Positions 42,636 through 51,726 of a DNA stretch of 64,000 bases are shown in pieces. The stretch is taken from the NCBI RefSeq assembly GCF_002944315.1, contig NZ_CP024314.1, positions 1,240,001 to 1,304,000 of the forward strand, in the 5' to 3' direction. The position numbers were made by a program, and so were the translations under genes. Under the pieces are notes generated by a model. That model saw only the letters and a list, made by a program, of their open reading frames with translations. It ran no database searches and was not told the DNA's origin. Numbering within the stretch: position 1 is the first letter of the stretch; each line of letters begins with the position of its first letter. The DNA comes from Rhizobium sp. NXC24. Lineage in GTDB: Bacteria > Pseudomonadota > Alphaproteobacteria > Rhizobiales > Rhizobiaceae.

Positions 42636-43295
42636 ATGGACGGCGTGAACGAGCAGCCGACCTTACGGGAAAAAGCCTATGCTAGCTTTACCCACCATCT
42701 GCTTGCTCGCGATGTGCGGCCGGGCGAATTCGTCTCGCAGCGCAGGCTCGTGGAACTCACAGGCTTGCCGCTTGGCGCCATCCGTGAGCTGATCCCGCGG
42801 CTGGAAGCCGAAGGTTTGATCAAGACGGTGCCGCAGCGCGGGCTCCAAATTGCCCATATCGATCTCAATCTGATCCGCGAGGCGTTTCAGCTACGCATCT
42901 TTCTGGAAAAGGAAGCCGTCGCGCTCTTCACCCATACGGCTTCGGACGAAACGATTGCCAAACTCTTGAAACAGCATCGCGATATCGCCGCCGCCATCCA
43001 GTCTGGCGAAGCCTCGCAGGAGCTTGAGGTCCATGCGCAATCGGTGGATTGGGGCATGCATGACGCCTTCATCGACTCGCTCGGCAACACGATTATTTCG
43101 AACGCCTATCGTGTCAATTCGATCAAGATGCGCCTGATCAGCCAGGATCGTTTCCGCATCAACGGCCATGTCGGGCCGGTCATGAACGAGCACCTGCAAG
43201 TGCTTGAGGCGATCGAAAGACGATCCGCAGAGGATGCCGTCGCATCTCTCGTTTCGCACATCAACGGAGCAAGGGACCGCGCACTGAAGATTTGA
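42636..43295 (+). CDS. GntR family transcriptional regulator (FadR-like)
   Basis: 219 residues. The winged helix (LLARDVRPGEFVSQRRLVELTGLPLGAI; GLIKTVPQRGLQI) is followed by an all-helical FCD-type effector domain from about residue 75 (REAFQLRIFLEKEAV). GGGAGAGAGGG precedes the ATG. It is encoded between the DapA-family enzyme and the transporter, and probably represses this operon through the palindromes at 41673-41698. The effector is probably a sugar acid or keto-acid. Confidence 0.85.
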   Translation: MDGVNEQPTLREKAYASFTHHLLARDVRPGEFVSQRRLVELTGLPLGAIRELIPRLEAEGLIKTVPQRGLQIAHIDLNLIREAFQLRIFLEKEAVALFTHTASDETIAKLLKQHRDIAAAIQSGEASQELEVHAQSVDWGMHDAFIDSLGNTIISNAYRVNSIKMRLISQDRFRINGHVGPVMNEHLQVLEAIERRSAEDAVASLVSHINGARDRALKI

Positions 43296-43345
43296 ATGAA
43301 ACAGGCCGCAAATGAGGAGATTTCGGCCAAAGGAGGAGGAACAGC

Positions 43346-44677
43346 ATGTCATCGTCATTCATCAACCCCACACGCCGCCGCTTCATGGCGGGCACGGCAG
43401 CCTTAGGCGCCGCCAGCATGCTCGGCATGCGCACGGCATCGGCATCGGTGGACTGGAAGCGGTTTTCGGGAACCACGCTGGAAGTCAACCTGGTCAAGAG
43501 CCCGCGCAGCGAAACCATCCTCAAATATCTCAGCGAGTTCGAGGCGCTGACCGGCATCAAGGTGAATGCCGAGGCGACACCCGAGCAGCAGCAGCGCCAG
43601 AAGACGACGATTGAGCTCAGCTCCGGAAAGCCGAGCTTCGACGTCGTTCATCTCAGCTATCACGTGCAGAAGCGGCAGTTCGAAAAGGGCGGCTGGCTCG
43701 CCGACATCAGCGGTTTCCTGAAGGATCCGTCCCTGACGGACCCATCGCTGGTCGAAAGCGATTTTGCCGAGGCAGGCTTGAAGTTCGCCAAGGATTCCAA
43801 TGGCGTCCTGCGCTCCCTGCCCTTCTCGGTGGATTATTGGATTGTCTATTGGAACAAGGCGCTCTTCGAAAAGAAGGGGCTTACCTATCCGCAAACCTTC
43901 GACGACATGGCCAATGCCGCCGAAGCGCTCACGGATAAATCAACCAACACCTACGGCTTCGTCGCCCGCGGTCTCAAGAATGCTAACACGCCGGTCTGGA
44001 CAGCCCTCATGCTCGGCTATGGCATGACGCCGCTTTCGCCTGATGGTAAATTGCGCACGACCTCGCCGGAAGCGGTGGAGGCTGCCAAGCTCTATCAGCG
44101 CCTGATGACCAAGGCGGCACCTCCGGGCGTCTCCGGCTTCAACTGGGCCGAGTCTCAATCCGCGTTCCTGCAGGGCAAGATCGGCATGTGGCTCGACGGC
44201 GTCGGCTTTGCGCCGCCGATCGAAAATCCGGAAAAATCCCGCGTTGTCGGCCAGGTCGGCTATAGCGTCATTCCCAAGGGGCCTTCTGCACAAGCGGCCG
44301 CCACTTTCGGCGACGGTATCGGCGTGACGGCGGCGAGCCAGAAGAAGGAAGCCGCCTATCTCTTCTGCCAATGGGTGATCTCGCATGACATGGGTGCGCG
44401 GCTGCTACAGGCCGGCGCCGGCGTGCCCTTCCGCCAATCCGTCCTCGAGGATCAGAAGGTCCGTGAAGGCGTCAAGATGCCTGGGGCCTGGCTCGATGCC
44501 GTGGTCGGCTCCGGCAAAGTCTCCGCACTCGGCCTGCCGGTTATCATCCCCGTCACCGAGTTCCGCGACATCTACGGCGTGGCGCTCACCAACATGATCG
44601 GCGGTGCGGATCCCGCAAGCGAGCTGAAGAACGCAACCGCGCAGTTCGAGCCGGTGCTGGCCCGAAGCGAGGGGTGA
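43346..44677 (+). CDS. Sugar ABC transporter substrate-binding protein (CUT1)
   Basis: 443 residues of solute-binding family 1. A Tat signal (NPTRRRFMAGTAALGAAS, cleavage after ASA likely) leads into VDWKRFSGTTLEVNLVKSPRSE. A strong GGAGGAGG ribosome site precedes the ATG. It delivers its ligand to the two permeases that follow. The operon association with a DapA-family enzyme and GntR regulator suggests a sugar acid, amino sugar or oligosaccharide. Confidence 0.88.
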   Translation: MSSSFINPTRRRFMAGTAALGAASMLGMRTASASVDWKRFSGTTLEVNLVKSPRSETILKYLSEFEALTGIKVNAEATPEQQQRQKTTIELSSGKPSFDVVHLSYHVQKRQFEKGGWLADISGFLKDPSLTDPSLVESDFAEAGLKFAKDSNGVLRSLPFSVDYWIVYWNKALFEKKGLTYPQTFDDMANAAEALTDKSTNTYGFVARGLKNANTPVWTALMLGYGMTPLSPDGKLRTTSPEAVEAAKLYQRLMTKAAPPGVSGFNWAESQSAFLQGKIGMWLDGVGFAPPIENPEKSRVVGQVGYSVIPKGPSAQAAATFGDGIGVTAASQKKEAAYLFCQWVISHDMGARLLQAGAGVPFRQSVLEDQKVREGVKMPGAWLDAVVGSGKVSALGLPVIIPVTEFRDIYGVALTNMIGGADPASELKNATAQFEPVLARSEG

Positions 44678-45606
44678 TGGTGTCCGTGCGCATCGAAGAT
44701 ACCACGGCGAGCAGCGTCAAGGAGAAGAGCAAGCCGACAAATCGGCTTGCTCCCAACTATTGGCCCTTCGTCATTCCGGCCCTGGTGGTCATTGCCGCGG
44801 TCATCGTTTTTCCATGGGTCTTTACCTTATGGATGAGCGTGAATAGCTGGACGCTTGGGCAATCCCAAACCTTTGCGGGCTTTGCCAACTACCTTCGCCT
44901 GGCGACCGACGCCCGGTTCTGGGAGGCGCTGTGGCACACGGTTCTCTATACAGGGCTCTCGGTCGTCGCACCGGTTTTCCTGGGCACGCTCGCCGCCCTG
45001 ATCTTCGACGCGCGATTCCCCTTCCGCGGCTTTCTGCGCGGCATTTTCGTCATGCCGATGATGGCGACGCCCGTCGCCATCGCGCTCGTCTGGACCATGA
45101 TGTTTCATCCGCAGCTCGGAGTGCTCAACTATCTTTTGTCCTTCATAGGCATCGGTCCGCAGGAATGGATCTACAATCAATTCAGCGTCATCCCGTCGCT
45201 GGTCGTGGTCGAGACCTGGCAATGGACACCGCTCGTCATGTTGATCGTGCTCGGCGGCCTCGCCGCCGTTCCACGCGAGCCCTATGAAAGCGCCGAGATC
45301 GACGGCGCCAATGCATGGCAGAAGTTCCGTTACCTTACCCTGCCGATGATCGCGCCCTTCCTGATGATCGCCGTGATTATTCGCAGCATCGATGCGATCA
45401 AGAGCTTCGACATCATCTATGCGATGACGCAGGGCGGACCGGGCACGGCCTCCGAGACGATCAACATCTATCTCTACAACACCGCCTTCTCCTACTACGA
45501 CATCGGCTACGGCTCAGCCATGGCGGTCATCTTCTTCATCCTCATCGTCGTGCTCTCCTTCGTCCTGCTGATGGCGAGACAGCGCGCGAACTGGTCGGAT
45601 AGGTAG
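44677..45606 (+). CDS. Sugar ABC transporter permease (CUT1, MalF-like)
   Basis: 309 residues with six membrane segments; the EAA-type loop ESAEIDGANAWQKFRYLTLP is near residue 207. The ATG overlaps the binding protein stop by one base; a GTG one codon earlier is an alternative. Works with the following permease; no ATPase is encoded in this operon either. Confidence 0.87.
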   Translation: MVSVRIEDTTASSVKEKSKPTNRLAPNYWPFVIPALVVIAAVIVFPWVFTLWMSVNSWTLGQSQTFAGFANYLRLATDARFWEALWHTVLYTGLSVVAPVFLGTLAALIFDARFPFRGFLRGIFVMPMMATPVAIALVWTMMFHPQLGVLNYLLSFIGIGPQEWIYNQFSVIPSLVVVETWQWTPLVMLIVLGGLAAVPREPYESAEIDGANAWQKFRYLTLPMIAPFLMIAVIIRSIDAIKSFDIIYAMTQGGPGTASETINIYLYNTAFSYYDIGYGSAMAVIFFILIVVLSFVLLMARQRANWSDR

Positions 45607-45614
45607 GCACTTCG

Positions 45615-46436
45615 ATGAAACGCAAGACGCTCGACCGGATCGGTCTTCTCTTCGTGGCGCTGGTGATGATTTCTCCGGTCGTCCTGTTCTTCCTGTGGAT
45701 GATCTCGCTCTCGTTGAAATACGAAATCGATAACGGCGCCTATCCGCCGATCTTCATTCCCGAGCGCTTCGCCTGGTCGAACTATGTCAAGGTATTCGAG
45801 GAGAACAACTTCTTCCTCTATTTCTGGAACTCCATTCTGGTGACCGGATCCGCGACATTGCTCGCGCTCCTGATCGGCGTTCCAGCCGGCTACGGCATCG
45901 CACGCCTCAAGGCGGAGAAGTCGGCGATCGTCATCATGATCGCGCGAATGACGCCCGGCCTTTCCTTCCTCATTCCGCTGTTTCTGCTCTTCCAATGGCT
46001 GAACCTTTTGGGAACGCTTTGGCCGCAGATCATCATACATCTGGTCGTGACAGTGCCGATCGTCGTCTGGATCATGATTGGCTATTTCGAGACGACGCCG
46101 ATGGAGCTCGAGGAAGCGGCCGCCATCGACGGCGCAACGCCATGGCAGATCTTCCGACTGGTGGCACTGCCGATCGCCAAGCCGGGGATCGTCGTTGCCT
46201 TAATCCTCTCGGTCATCTTCTCATGGAACAATTTCGTCTTCGGCATCGTACTCGCTAGCCGCGAGACACGCACCTTGCCGGTCGCCGTCTACAACATGCT
46301 ATCGTTTGAGCAGGTGAGCTGGGGGCCGCTTGCGGCCGCAGCACTGATCGTGACGCTGCCGGTGCTCGTTCTGACGATATTTGCCCAGAAGCAGATCGTT
46401 GCCGGCCTGACCGCGGGCGCCGTGAAGGGCGGTTGA
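45615..46436 (+). CDS. Sugar ABC transporter permease (CUT1, MalG-like)
   Basis: 273 residues, six membrane segments, EAA loop EEAAAIDGATPWQIFRLVALP near residue 160. It is last in the transporter operon, eight bases after the MalF-like gene. Partner permease in the inner membrane. Confidence 0.87.
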   Translation: MKRKTLDRIGLLFVALVMISPVVLFFLWMISLSLKYEIDNGAYPPIFIPERFAWSNYVKVFEENNFFLYFWNSILVTGSATLLALLIGVPAGYGIARLKAEKSAIVIMIARMTPGLSFLIPLFLLFQWLNLLGTLWPQIIIHLVVTVPIVVWIMIGYFETTPMELEEAAAIDGATPWQIFRLVALPIAKPGIVVALILSVIFSWNNFVFGIVLASRETRTLPVAVYNMLSFEQVSWGPLAAAALIVTLPVLVLTIFAQKQIVAGLTAGAVKGG

Positions 46437-46559
46437 TCGCAAAGCCCTCTTTCGCCGCGCCGGTCGGAAGTCGCCGATCGGCGAATGTCTTCCAATACGC
46501 ATGATGAAGCTCAGATTAACGTAACCGTCAGCTTTCGTTCACGCCGCCGGGACTATCTT

Positions 46560-46584
46560 TGAACCAACGTCACAAAGCGACGTT
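46560..46584 (+). promoter_or_regulatory. Near-consensus EcfG-type promoter (TGAAC) with embedded inverted repeat
   Basis: TGAAC (46560-46564), 17 bases, GTT (46582-46584), extended -10 CGTT. The inverted repeat CAACGTC-7-GACGTTG (46565-46585) fills the spacer. Confidence 0.45.
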
Positions 46585-46616
46585 GTCGGATAGTAAGATG
46601 TAACCGGAGGAAACTC

Positions 46617-46859
46617 ATGCGTCAGTTGTTCATCTCGTCTGCAATCGCCCTTGCTTCGCTTGCAGCCACAAGCCTTCCATCCCAAGCCGCTTCGGTAGAA
46701 ATTACAACGGGGGACGGTCCCTACTACCATCATCGCCCTCACTACCAAGAGCGCGACGACTGGTACTATCGCCACCACCATCGGCACTGCTTTACCAAGG
46801 TGGTAAAGGAATGGCACCATGGGCACAGGGTTGTCACGGAAGAGCGGATCTGCCGCTAA
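46617..46859 (+). CDS. Small His-rich exported protein (80 aa)
   Basis: GGAGG sits six bases before the ATG. A Sec signal peptide (MRQLFISSAIALASLAATSL, cleavage after SQA likely) is followed by a 55-residue mature chain very rich in His, Tyr and Arg (YYHHRPHY; YYRHHHRHCF) with two Cys. The His clusters suggest metal binding in the periplasm, but no family function is established. Short proteins of this kind are common in rhizobia. A near-consensus stress promoter precedes it and a GC stem-loop follows. Confidence 0.75.
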   Translation: MRQLFISSAIALASLAATSLPSQAASVEITTGDGPYYHHRPHYQERDDWYYRHHHRHCFTKVVKEWHHGHRVVTEERICR

Positions 46860-46872
46860 TCGCCTTTGTGCC

Positions 46873-46893
46873 GGCCCGGCCTCGTGCCGGGCC
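46873..46893 (+). terminator. Stem-loop after the His-rich gene
   Basis: Eight-base GC stem GGCCCGGC/GCCGGGCC with a five-base loop, 13 bases after the stop. No T-run follows. Confidence 0.5.
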
Positions 46894-47038
46894 CATGTAA
46901 ACTTGGATCGGCTTTATTCCAGCGAACTTGTTTATCCAGTCAGCGGACATATTCGCGTAATCGATTTTGCGTCGTTGAAGTTCACCTTAATTGCTATTAT
47001 ATTGGCATTTATGTTCCTAATAGACGATAACTGCTAAA

Positions 47039-47338
47039 ATGTTCGCATTTAACATGAGATCCCCCTCGGAAGTGATCAGGGGACTCTCAGAAAGAGTCAA
47101 GCGACGACGGATTGATGTCGGTCTCACCCAAAGGGACCTGGCCGCACGGGCGGGTATCTCGTATGGGTCTCTCAGGCTGTTCGAGGAAACGGGAAAGATT
47201 TCGCTCGAAGCCCTTGTGAAGGTTGCGTTTATCCTTGAGTGCGAAGCCGAATTCGAGCAATTGTTTCCGCCTCGGCCGCTGAAGACAATCGACGATGTCG
47301 TCGACCGTCCTGTTAGGCAGAGGGTGCGTCGGAAATGA
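47039..47338 (+). CDS. hipB: HipB-like antitoxin (XRE family)
   Basis: 99 residues (or 94 from the second ATG at 47054; neither start has a clear ribosome site). The helix-turn-helix is visible in VGLTQRDLAARAGISYGSLRLFEETGKISLEALVKVAFIL. It overlaps hipA by four bases (ATGA), the usual arrangement. It would bind and neutralise HipA and repress its own promoter, in the AT-rich stretch just upstream. Confidence 0.85.
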   Translation: MFAFNMRSPSEVIRGLSERVKRRRIDVGLTQRDLAARAGISYGSLRLFEETGKISLEALVKVAFILECEAEFEQLFPPRPLKTIDDVVDRPVRQRVRRK

Positions 47339-48591
47339 AGTTCAAGCCCATCCGAAAAATGAGCGTCATCCTCGACCAGGAGGGAAGCCAGAGGACTCTG
47401 GGGACCCTCGCATGGAGTAGCACCGAACGCCGGGCATATTTTGAGTACGCGGCAGAATTTCTCGCTGCACCTTTGCCGGTGTCCCCCTTCAACGTGAAAA
47501 CAAATCCGGGCTTAATCGCAGCACCGCGCGATCCGTTTGACGGACTGCATGGACTATTTAACGACAGTCTGCCTGACGGATGGGGCCGGCTTCTGCTTGA
47601 TCGCCGTCTTCAAAAGGCCGGCATCGATTATCACCTGCTGACCCCTCTGGATCGCCTCTCTGCGGTTGGAAAGACCGGAATGGGAGCATTGGCATACATT
47701 CCCGAACTATCCGACGGCGAAAGGAGGCTCGCCGAAGACATCGATTTGGACTGGTTCGTCGACCAGGTCAATCTTGTCCAAGCTGAGATGGATGTTGCCG
47801 ATATCGACACTCTGCAGGGCGCGCAGGGTGGCTCCGCGGGTGCTCGCCCAAAAATCATGATAGGGTTCAATCAGGCCGAGAATACGTTCGTTCTGGACTA
47901 TGGGCAGGACATGGAACCTGGTTTCGAACGATGGATGGTAAAGGCACGCAGCGCTGCCGACCCGGTCGAAGTTGGCGCTGAGGAAAAAGCCTATGCTTTG
48001 ATGGCCGAGACCGCGGGATTGGAGATGACCGACACGCGGATATTCGACACTAAAAAGGGCAATCGTCTCTTCGCCACGAAACGCTTCGACCGCACACCTG
48101 TCGGCCGATTGCACATGCATACCGCCAGTGGCGTCTTAAACGCCAGCCATCGCGAGGCTTCGTTGAGCTACGAACAGCTTCATAAGCTGACGTTTATGAT
48201 GACGCGCGACAGTTCCGAAGTGCTGCGGATGTTTCGAAACATGGTCTTCAACGTCTATGCTCGGAACCGCGACGACCACGGTAAGAACCACGCCTTCCTG
48301 ATGAAAGCAGACGGAAGATGGGCACTCTCTCCTGCTTACGATCTTACCTTCTCTTCAGGACCCGGAGGAGAACACAGCGCGGATATCGCGGGTGAAGGGA
48401 GAAACCCAGGTATGCAACACCTGCTAACCATTTCCAGGGGAGCGTCGATCCCCGATCGAGACGCGAAGGATATCATTGAGCAGGTTCGAACGGCGATAGG
48501 CCGCTGGCCACAGTTTGCTCAAAAGGTGGAACTGTCCAAGTCCCGAACAACCGAACTTGATCGAATCCTGAACGACACAAAACAAGCTTAG
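47335..48591 (+). CDS. hipA: HipA-like serine/threonine kinase toxin
   Basis: 418 residues of the HipA kinase family. The N-terminal subdomain includes LFNDSLPDGWGRLLLDRRL; the glycine loop region is GAQGGSAGARPKIMIG near residue 165; the catalytic NRDDHGKNHAFLM lies near residue 310 and the metal-binding AYDLTF near 335. E. coli HipA phosphorylates glutamyl-tRNA synthetase and triggers persistence. All key residues look intact, so the toxin is probably active. Confidence 0.88.
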   Translation: MKFKPIRKMSVILDQEGSQRTLGTLAWSSTERRAYFEYAAEFLAAPLPVSPFNVKTNPGLIAAPRDPFDGLHGLFNDSLPDGWGRLLLDRRLQKAGIDYHLLTPLDRLSAVGKTGMGALAYIPELSDGERRLAEDIDLDWFVDQVNLVQAEMDVADIDTLQGAQGGSAGARPKIMIGFNQAENTFVLDYGQDMEPGFERWMVKARSAADPVEVGAEEKAYALMAETAGLEMTDTRIFDTKKGNRLFATKRFDRTPVGRLHMHTASGVLNASHREASLSYEQLHKLTFMMTRDSSEVLRMFRNMVFNVYARNRDDHGKNHAFLMKADGRWALSPAYDLTFSSGPGGEHSADIAGEGRNPGMQHLLTISRGASIPDRDAKDIIEQVRTAIGRWPQFAQKVELSKSRTTELDRILNDTKQA

Positions 48592-48932
48592 ATACTACGC
48601 CGACATAATGATATGACATCGTGGTTTCCAGCGCACCGTCGGTAACAATCGTCGGCTCGCTCTCATGGCGATCAGCTCCTCCCCTTCCGCTCGACAATTG
48701 CGAATCACCATGGCCGATTACTTTCAAAGTAATGGCTTAGTTCATTCCCGACTTTGTATTCTGCTCCGCCGGCTCGGATTCGCGACCGGATTCACTTGAC
48801 ATCTCCCGCTACCTCCGGCTGGCTTTTAAGTATCAAAATGAACGCAGGATGCGAAGCATTTTGATGTTGACTGAGGAGGTCAGCAAATCAAGCCGACCTG
48901 TCAACCAACCGGACCAAGGGAGGAGTTTTCAC
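48592..48932. other. Intergenic region upstream of a CUT2 transporter
   Basis: No convincing gene. It contains a perfect nine-base inverted repeat near its right end (described separately) and a TTGACA at 48796-48801, but I see no well-spaced -10. Confidence 0.5.
48832..48865. promoter_or_regulatory. Inverted repeat upstream of the CUT2 binding protein
   Basis: ATCAAAATG (48832-48840) and CATTTTGAT (48857-48865) are perfect inverted copies with centres 25 bases apart. Candidate operator or leader stem. Confidence 0.45.
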
Positions 48933-49877
48933 ATGCTAAGGAAAGCTATTACCTTACTCGCGGCGATCTTCATTGCCGCAGGAGCGGGTTTCATTTCGAC
49001 AGCCTATGCGCAGGGCAAAACCTATTATTGGATATCGCACGGCTCTCCGGCGGATCCTGTGTGGACTTATTTTCTAGCCGGGGCCAAGCTCTGGGCCGAA
49101 GACACCGGCAACAAGGTCAACACATCGTTCCACAACGGTGATGTTCCGGCGCAACAGGAGGCCGTGAGGGCTGCAATTTCGGCGGGGGCTGCCGGGATCG
49201 TGACCACCAGCCCGGATCCGGGCAGCCTCGTCCAAGTCGTGAAGGAAGCCAATGCCGCCAAGATCCCGATCATCAACTTCAACACGCCCGATCCCCAGGC
49301 GAGCTTCAACGCCTATGTCGGGGGTGACAACAAGAGCTTCGGCCATAACTGGGCGCAATATCTGGTCGACAAGAAGCTAGTGAAATCCGGTGACTTCGTC
49401 TGGATGCCGGTGGAGGTTCCCGGTGCGACTTATGGCGTGCAGGAAGAAGAGGGAATAGCCAGCGTCTTCAAGCCACTAAATATTACGTGGGAAATCACAG
49501 ACTCCACATTGGACCAGGCTGAAATCATTACCCGCATGTCCGATTATCTCACCGCCAATCGCTCGAAGATCAAGGCGATCATCGGGCTTGGCGACCTCGT
49601 CACCGGGAGCATCAAGCGCGTATTTGATCAGGTCGGCGTAAAGCCGGGCGAAATTCCCGTCGTCGGCTGGGGCAACTCGCCCGATACGACGCAGGAAGTC
49701 CTGACGGGTTACGTGAATGCCGCTCAGTGGCAGGACCCGCAAGCAACCAGCTACATGGCTCTATCAATCGCAGCCATGGCAGCCAGCAAGATCCCGCCCG
49801 GCTTTAACATCATTACCGGCGCTCTTTATGAAAAGGACAAAGCCGAGATCTACGACAAAATTCTCTCGGGCAAGTAA
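48933..49877 (+). CDS. Sugar ABC transporter substrate-binding protein (CUT2)
   Basis: 314 residues. GGGAGGAG before the ATG at 48933 and the Sec signal (MLRKAITLLAAIFIAAGAGF, cleavage after AYA likely) fix the start; the open frame extends further upstream. The mature part has KTYYWISHGSPADPVWTYFLAGAKLWAEDTG and GAAGIVTTSPDPGSLVQVVKEA, typical of the ribose/monosaccharide-binding class. The order is binding protein, permease, ATPase. Substrate unknown. Confidence 0.86.
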   Translation: MLRKAITLLAAIFIAAGAGFISTAYAQGKTYYWISHGSPADPVWTYFLAGAKLWAEDTGNKVNTSFHNGDVPAQQEAVRAAISAGAAGIVTTSPDPGSLVQVVKEANAAKIPIINFNTPDPQASFNAYVGGDNKSFGHNWAQYLVDKKLVKSGDFVWMPVEVPGATYGVQEEEGIASVFKPLNITWEITDSTLDQAEIITRMSDYLTANRSKIKAIIGLGDLVTGSIKRVFDQVGVKPGEIPVVGWGNSPDTTQEVLTGYVNAAQWQDPQATSYMALSIAAMAASKIPPGFNIITGALYEKDKAEIYDKILSGK

Positions 49878-49947
49878 CGTCGTCGAAAGTCGTACCGGCT
49901 GCGCCATCCGGTTCAAACCGGGTGGCCACCCCAATCGGTGAGCGCCC

Positions 49948-50931
49948 ATGCAACATTCCTTTGTTCAACGCTTCGTTTCGAAACCCGAATTCGGCCCGCT
50001 GGTGCTGCTGGTGCTTGAGCTTGTGGTCTTCTGGTCCTTCAATTCGGACTTTCTCTCGCTTCCAAACATCAGCAACACGCTCTCGTTTACCGTCGAACTC
50101 GGGCTGATCGCGTTGGCAATGACCTTGCTGATGACCGCAGGGGAATTCGATTTGTCGGTGGGATCGGTGTTCGGCTTCTCCGCCGTTTTAATGTGGACGG
50201 TGTTCAACGGCAATCTGATGCCGCTTGGCGCCGCCTTCCTCGTCACACTCGCACTCAGCCTCTTCATTGGCTTTGTTAACGGGTGGTTCGTCACGAAGTT
50301 GAACATCCCGTCCTTTCTGGTGACGCTCGGTATGCTCCTAGTGGTGCGCGGCACTGCCCTTTACGTCACCGACGGCTTTCCCCAACATACCTGGACCGCC
50401 GGAAACAACTGGTTCGCCAACCTCTTGGCTGGCAGTTTCTTCATCGGCAGCTTCCGCATGTACATGTCGGTGCTGTGGTTCGCGCTTGCGGCATTCGCCG
50501 CCCACTTTGTTCTCACTCAAACGAAAATCGGCAATTGGATACAGGCGTCCGGCGGCAATCCGAATGCGGCGCGTGCCCGCGGCGTCAATGTCAGCCGAAC
50601 CAAGATCTATTTGTTCATGACGTCTTCGGCCATGGCCTCGCTTGCAGGGGTGATCAGCTCGATCCGCACGTCGGCGGCAAATCCAAATAGCGGAACGGGC
50701 TATGAGCTCGAGGTGATCGCAATGGTCGTCATCGGCGGAACGGTGCTGACGGGTGGGCGGGGGACCATCATCGGAACAGTGCTTGGCATCTTCATTCTGC
50801 GCATCATGCGAAACGGCATCGTGATGGTGGGGGTGCCCGGGCTTGCCTACAATATCTTCATCGGAGCAATCATCCTCGGCATGATGGCGCTTCATTCCTG
50901 GCTTGAACGCCGACATAGCGCGGGAGTGTAG
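49948..50931 (+). CDS. Sugar ABC transporter permease (CUT2)
   Basis: 327 residues with about eight to ten membrane segments of the RbsC type: LIALAMTLLMTAGEFDLSVGSVFG near residue 55 and GTVLTGGRGTIIGTVLGIFILRIM near residue 270. It lies 70 bases after the binding protein gene and four bases before the ATPase gene, so the three form one operon. Confidence 0.86.
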   Translation: MQHSFVQRFVSKPEFGPLVLLVLELVVFWSFNSDFLSLPNISNTLSFTVELGLIALAMTLLMTAGEFDLSVGSVFGFSAVLMWTVFNGNLMPLGAAFLVTLALSLFIGFVNGWFVTKLNIPSFLVTLGMLLVVRGTALYVTDGFPQHTWTAGNNWFANLLAGSFFIGSFRMYMSVLWFALAAFAAHFVLTQTKIGNWIQASGGNPNAARARGVNVSRTKIYLFMTSSAMASLAGVISSIRTSAANPNSGTGYELEVIAMVVIGGTVLTGGRGTIIGTVLGIFILRIMRNGIVMVGVPGLAYNIFIGAIILGMMALHSWLERRHSAGV

Positions 50932-50934
50932 ACG

Positions 50935-51702
50935 ATGGCCGAAGACCTCGTTCGGATGGAGAAAATCAACAAGTTCTACGGCCGCATCCATGCGCTTCGC
51001 GACGTCAGCCTTTCCGTCAAAACGCACGAAGTCGTGGGCTTGCTCGGCGACAATGGCGCGGGAAAATCAACCCTGATCAAGGTTTTATCCGGCGCTGTAC
51101 CGCTGACAAGCGGGGAAATCATAATCAAAGGGAAAAAGGTCGAACTCAAAAACACAGCCGAGGCGATTGCGCATGGAATCGAAACGATTTTTCAAGATTC
51201 CGCTCTCGTTCCGCAGCTATCGATCGCCCGAAATCTCTTTCTTGGGCGGGAGCCCATCAAGGGAAGCCGCTTTTTTGGCCGATTGGACCAATCCGCAATG
51301 AATGCGTCCGCTCGAGACTTGTTGAAGCGGGTCGGAATTACCAAGGATATTCCGCCGGAGACCGCAATCTCCGCGCTATCGGGGGGCGAACGCCAGGCGG
51401 TCGCAATCGCCCGCGCCATGCAGTTTGATAGCGATCTGATCATCCTGGATGAGCCGACCAACAATCTGGGCGTTGCCGAAACGCAAGGGGTTCTCCGTTT
51501 CGTTCGCGAAGCGCGCGATACCGGACACTCCTGCATCTTCATCGCCCACAATATCCACCATGTGTTTCAGGTGGTCGACCGCATCATCGTGATGCGTGGC
51601 GGAAGGGTTGTCGCAGACGACATAGATCCAAAACTGACGACAATCGCCCAGGTCGAAAGGATCATCACCGGCGAGGAAATGCTCAACGCCATTACCAGCT
51701 GA
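50935..51702 (+). CDS. Sugar ABC transporter ATP-binding protein (CUT2, single domain)
   Basis: 255 residues with Walker A GDNGAGKST near residue 37, signature SALSGGERQAVAIARAM, Walker B LIILDEPTNNLG and switch His in IFIAHNI. A single-domain ATPase, so it would act as a homodimer. GGGAG precedes the ATG. A hairpin and a convergent XRE regulator follow. Confidence 0.87.
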   Translation: MAEDLVRMEKINKFYGRIHALRDVSLSVKTHEVVGLLGDNGAGKSTLIKVLSGAVPLTSGEIIIKGKKVELKNTAEAIAHGIETIFQDSALVPQLSIARNLFLGREPIKGSRFFGRLDQSAMNASARDLLKRVGITKDIPPETAISALSGGERQAVAIARAMQFDSDLIILDEPTNNLGVAETQGVLRFVREARDTGHSCIFIAHNIHHVFQVVDRIIVMRGGRVVADDIDPKLTTIAQVERIITGEEMLNAITS

Positions 51703-51726
51703 TTGTGTTTCGACGGTGCCAAGCCT

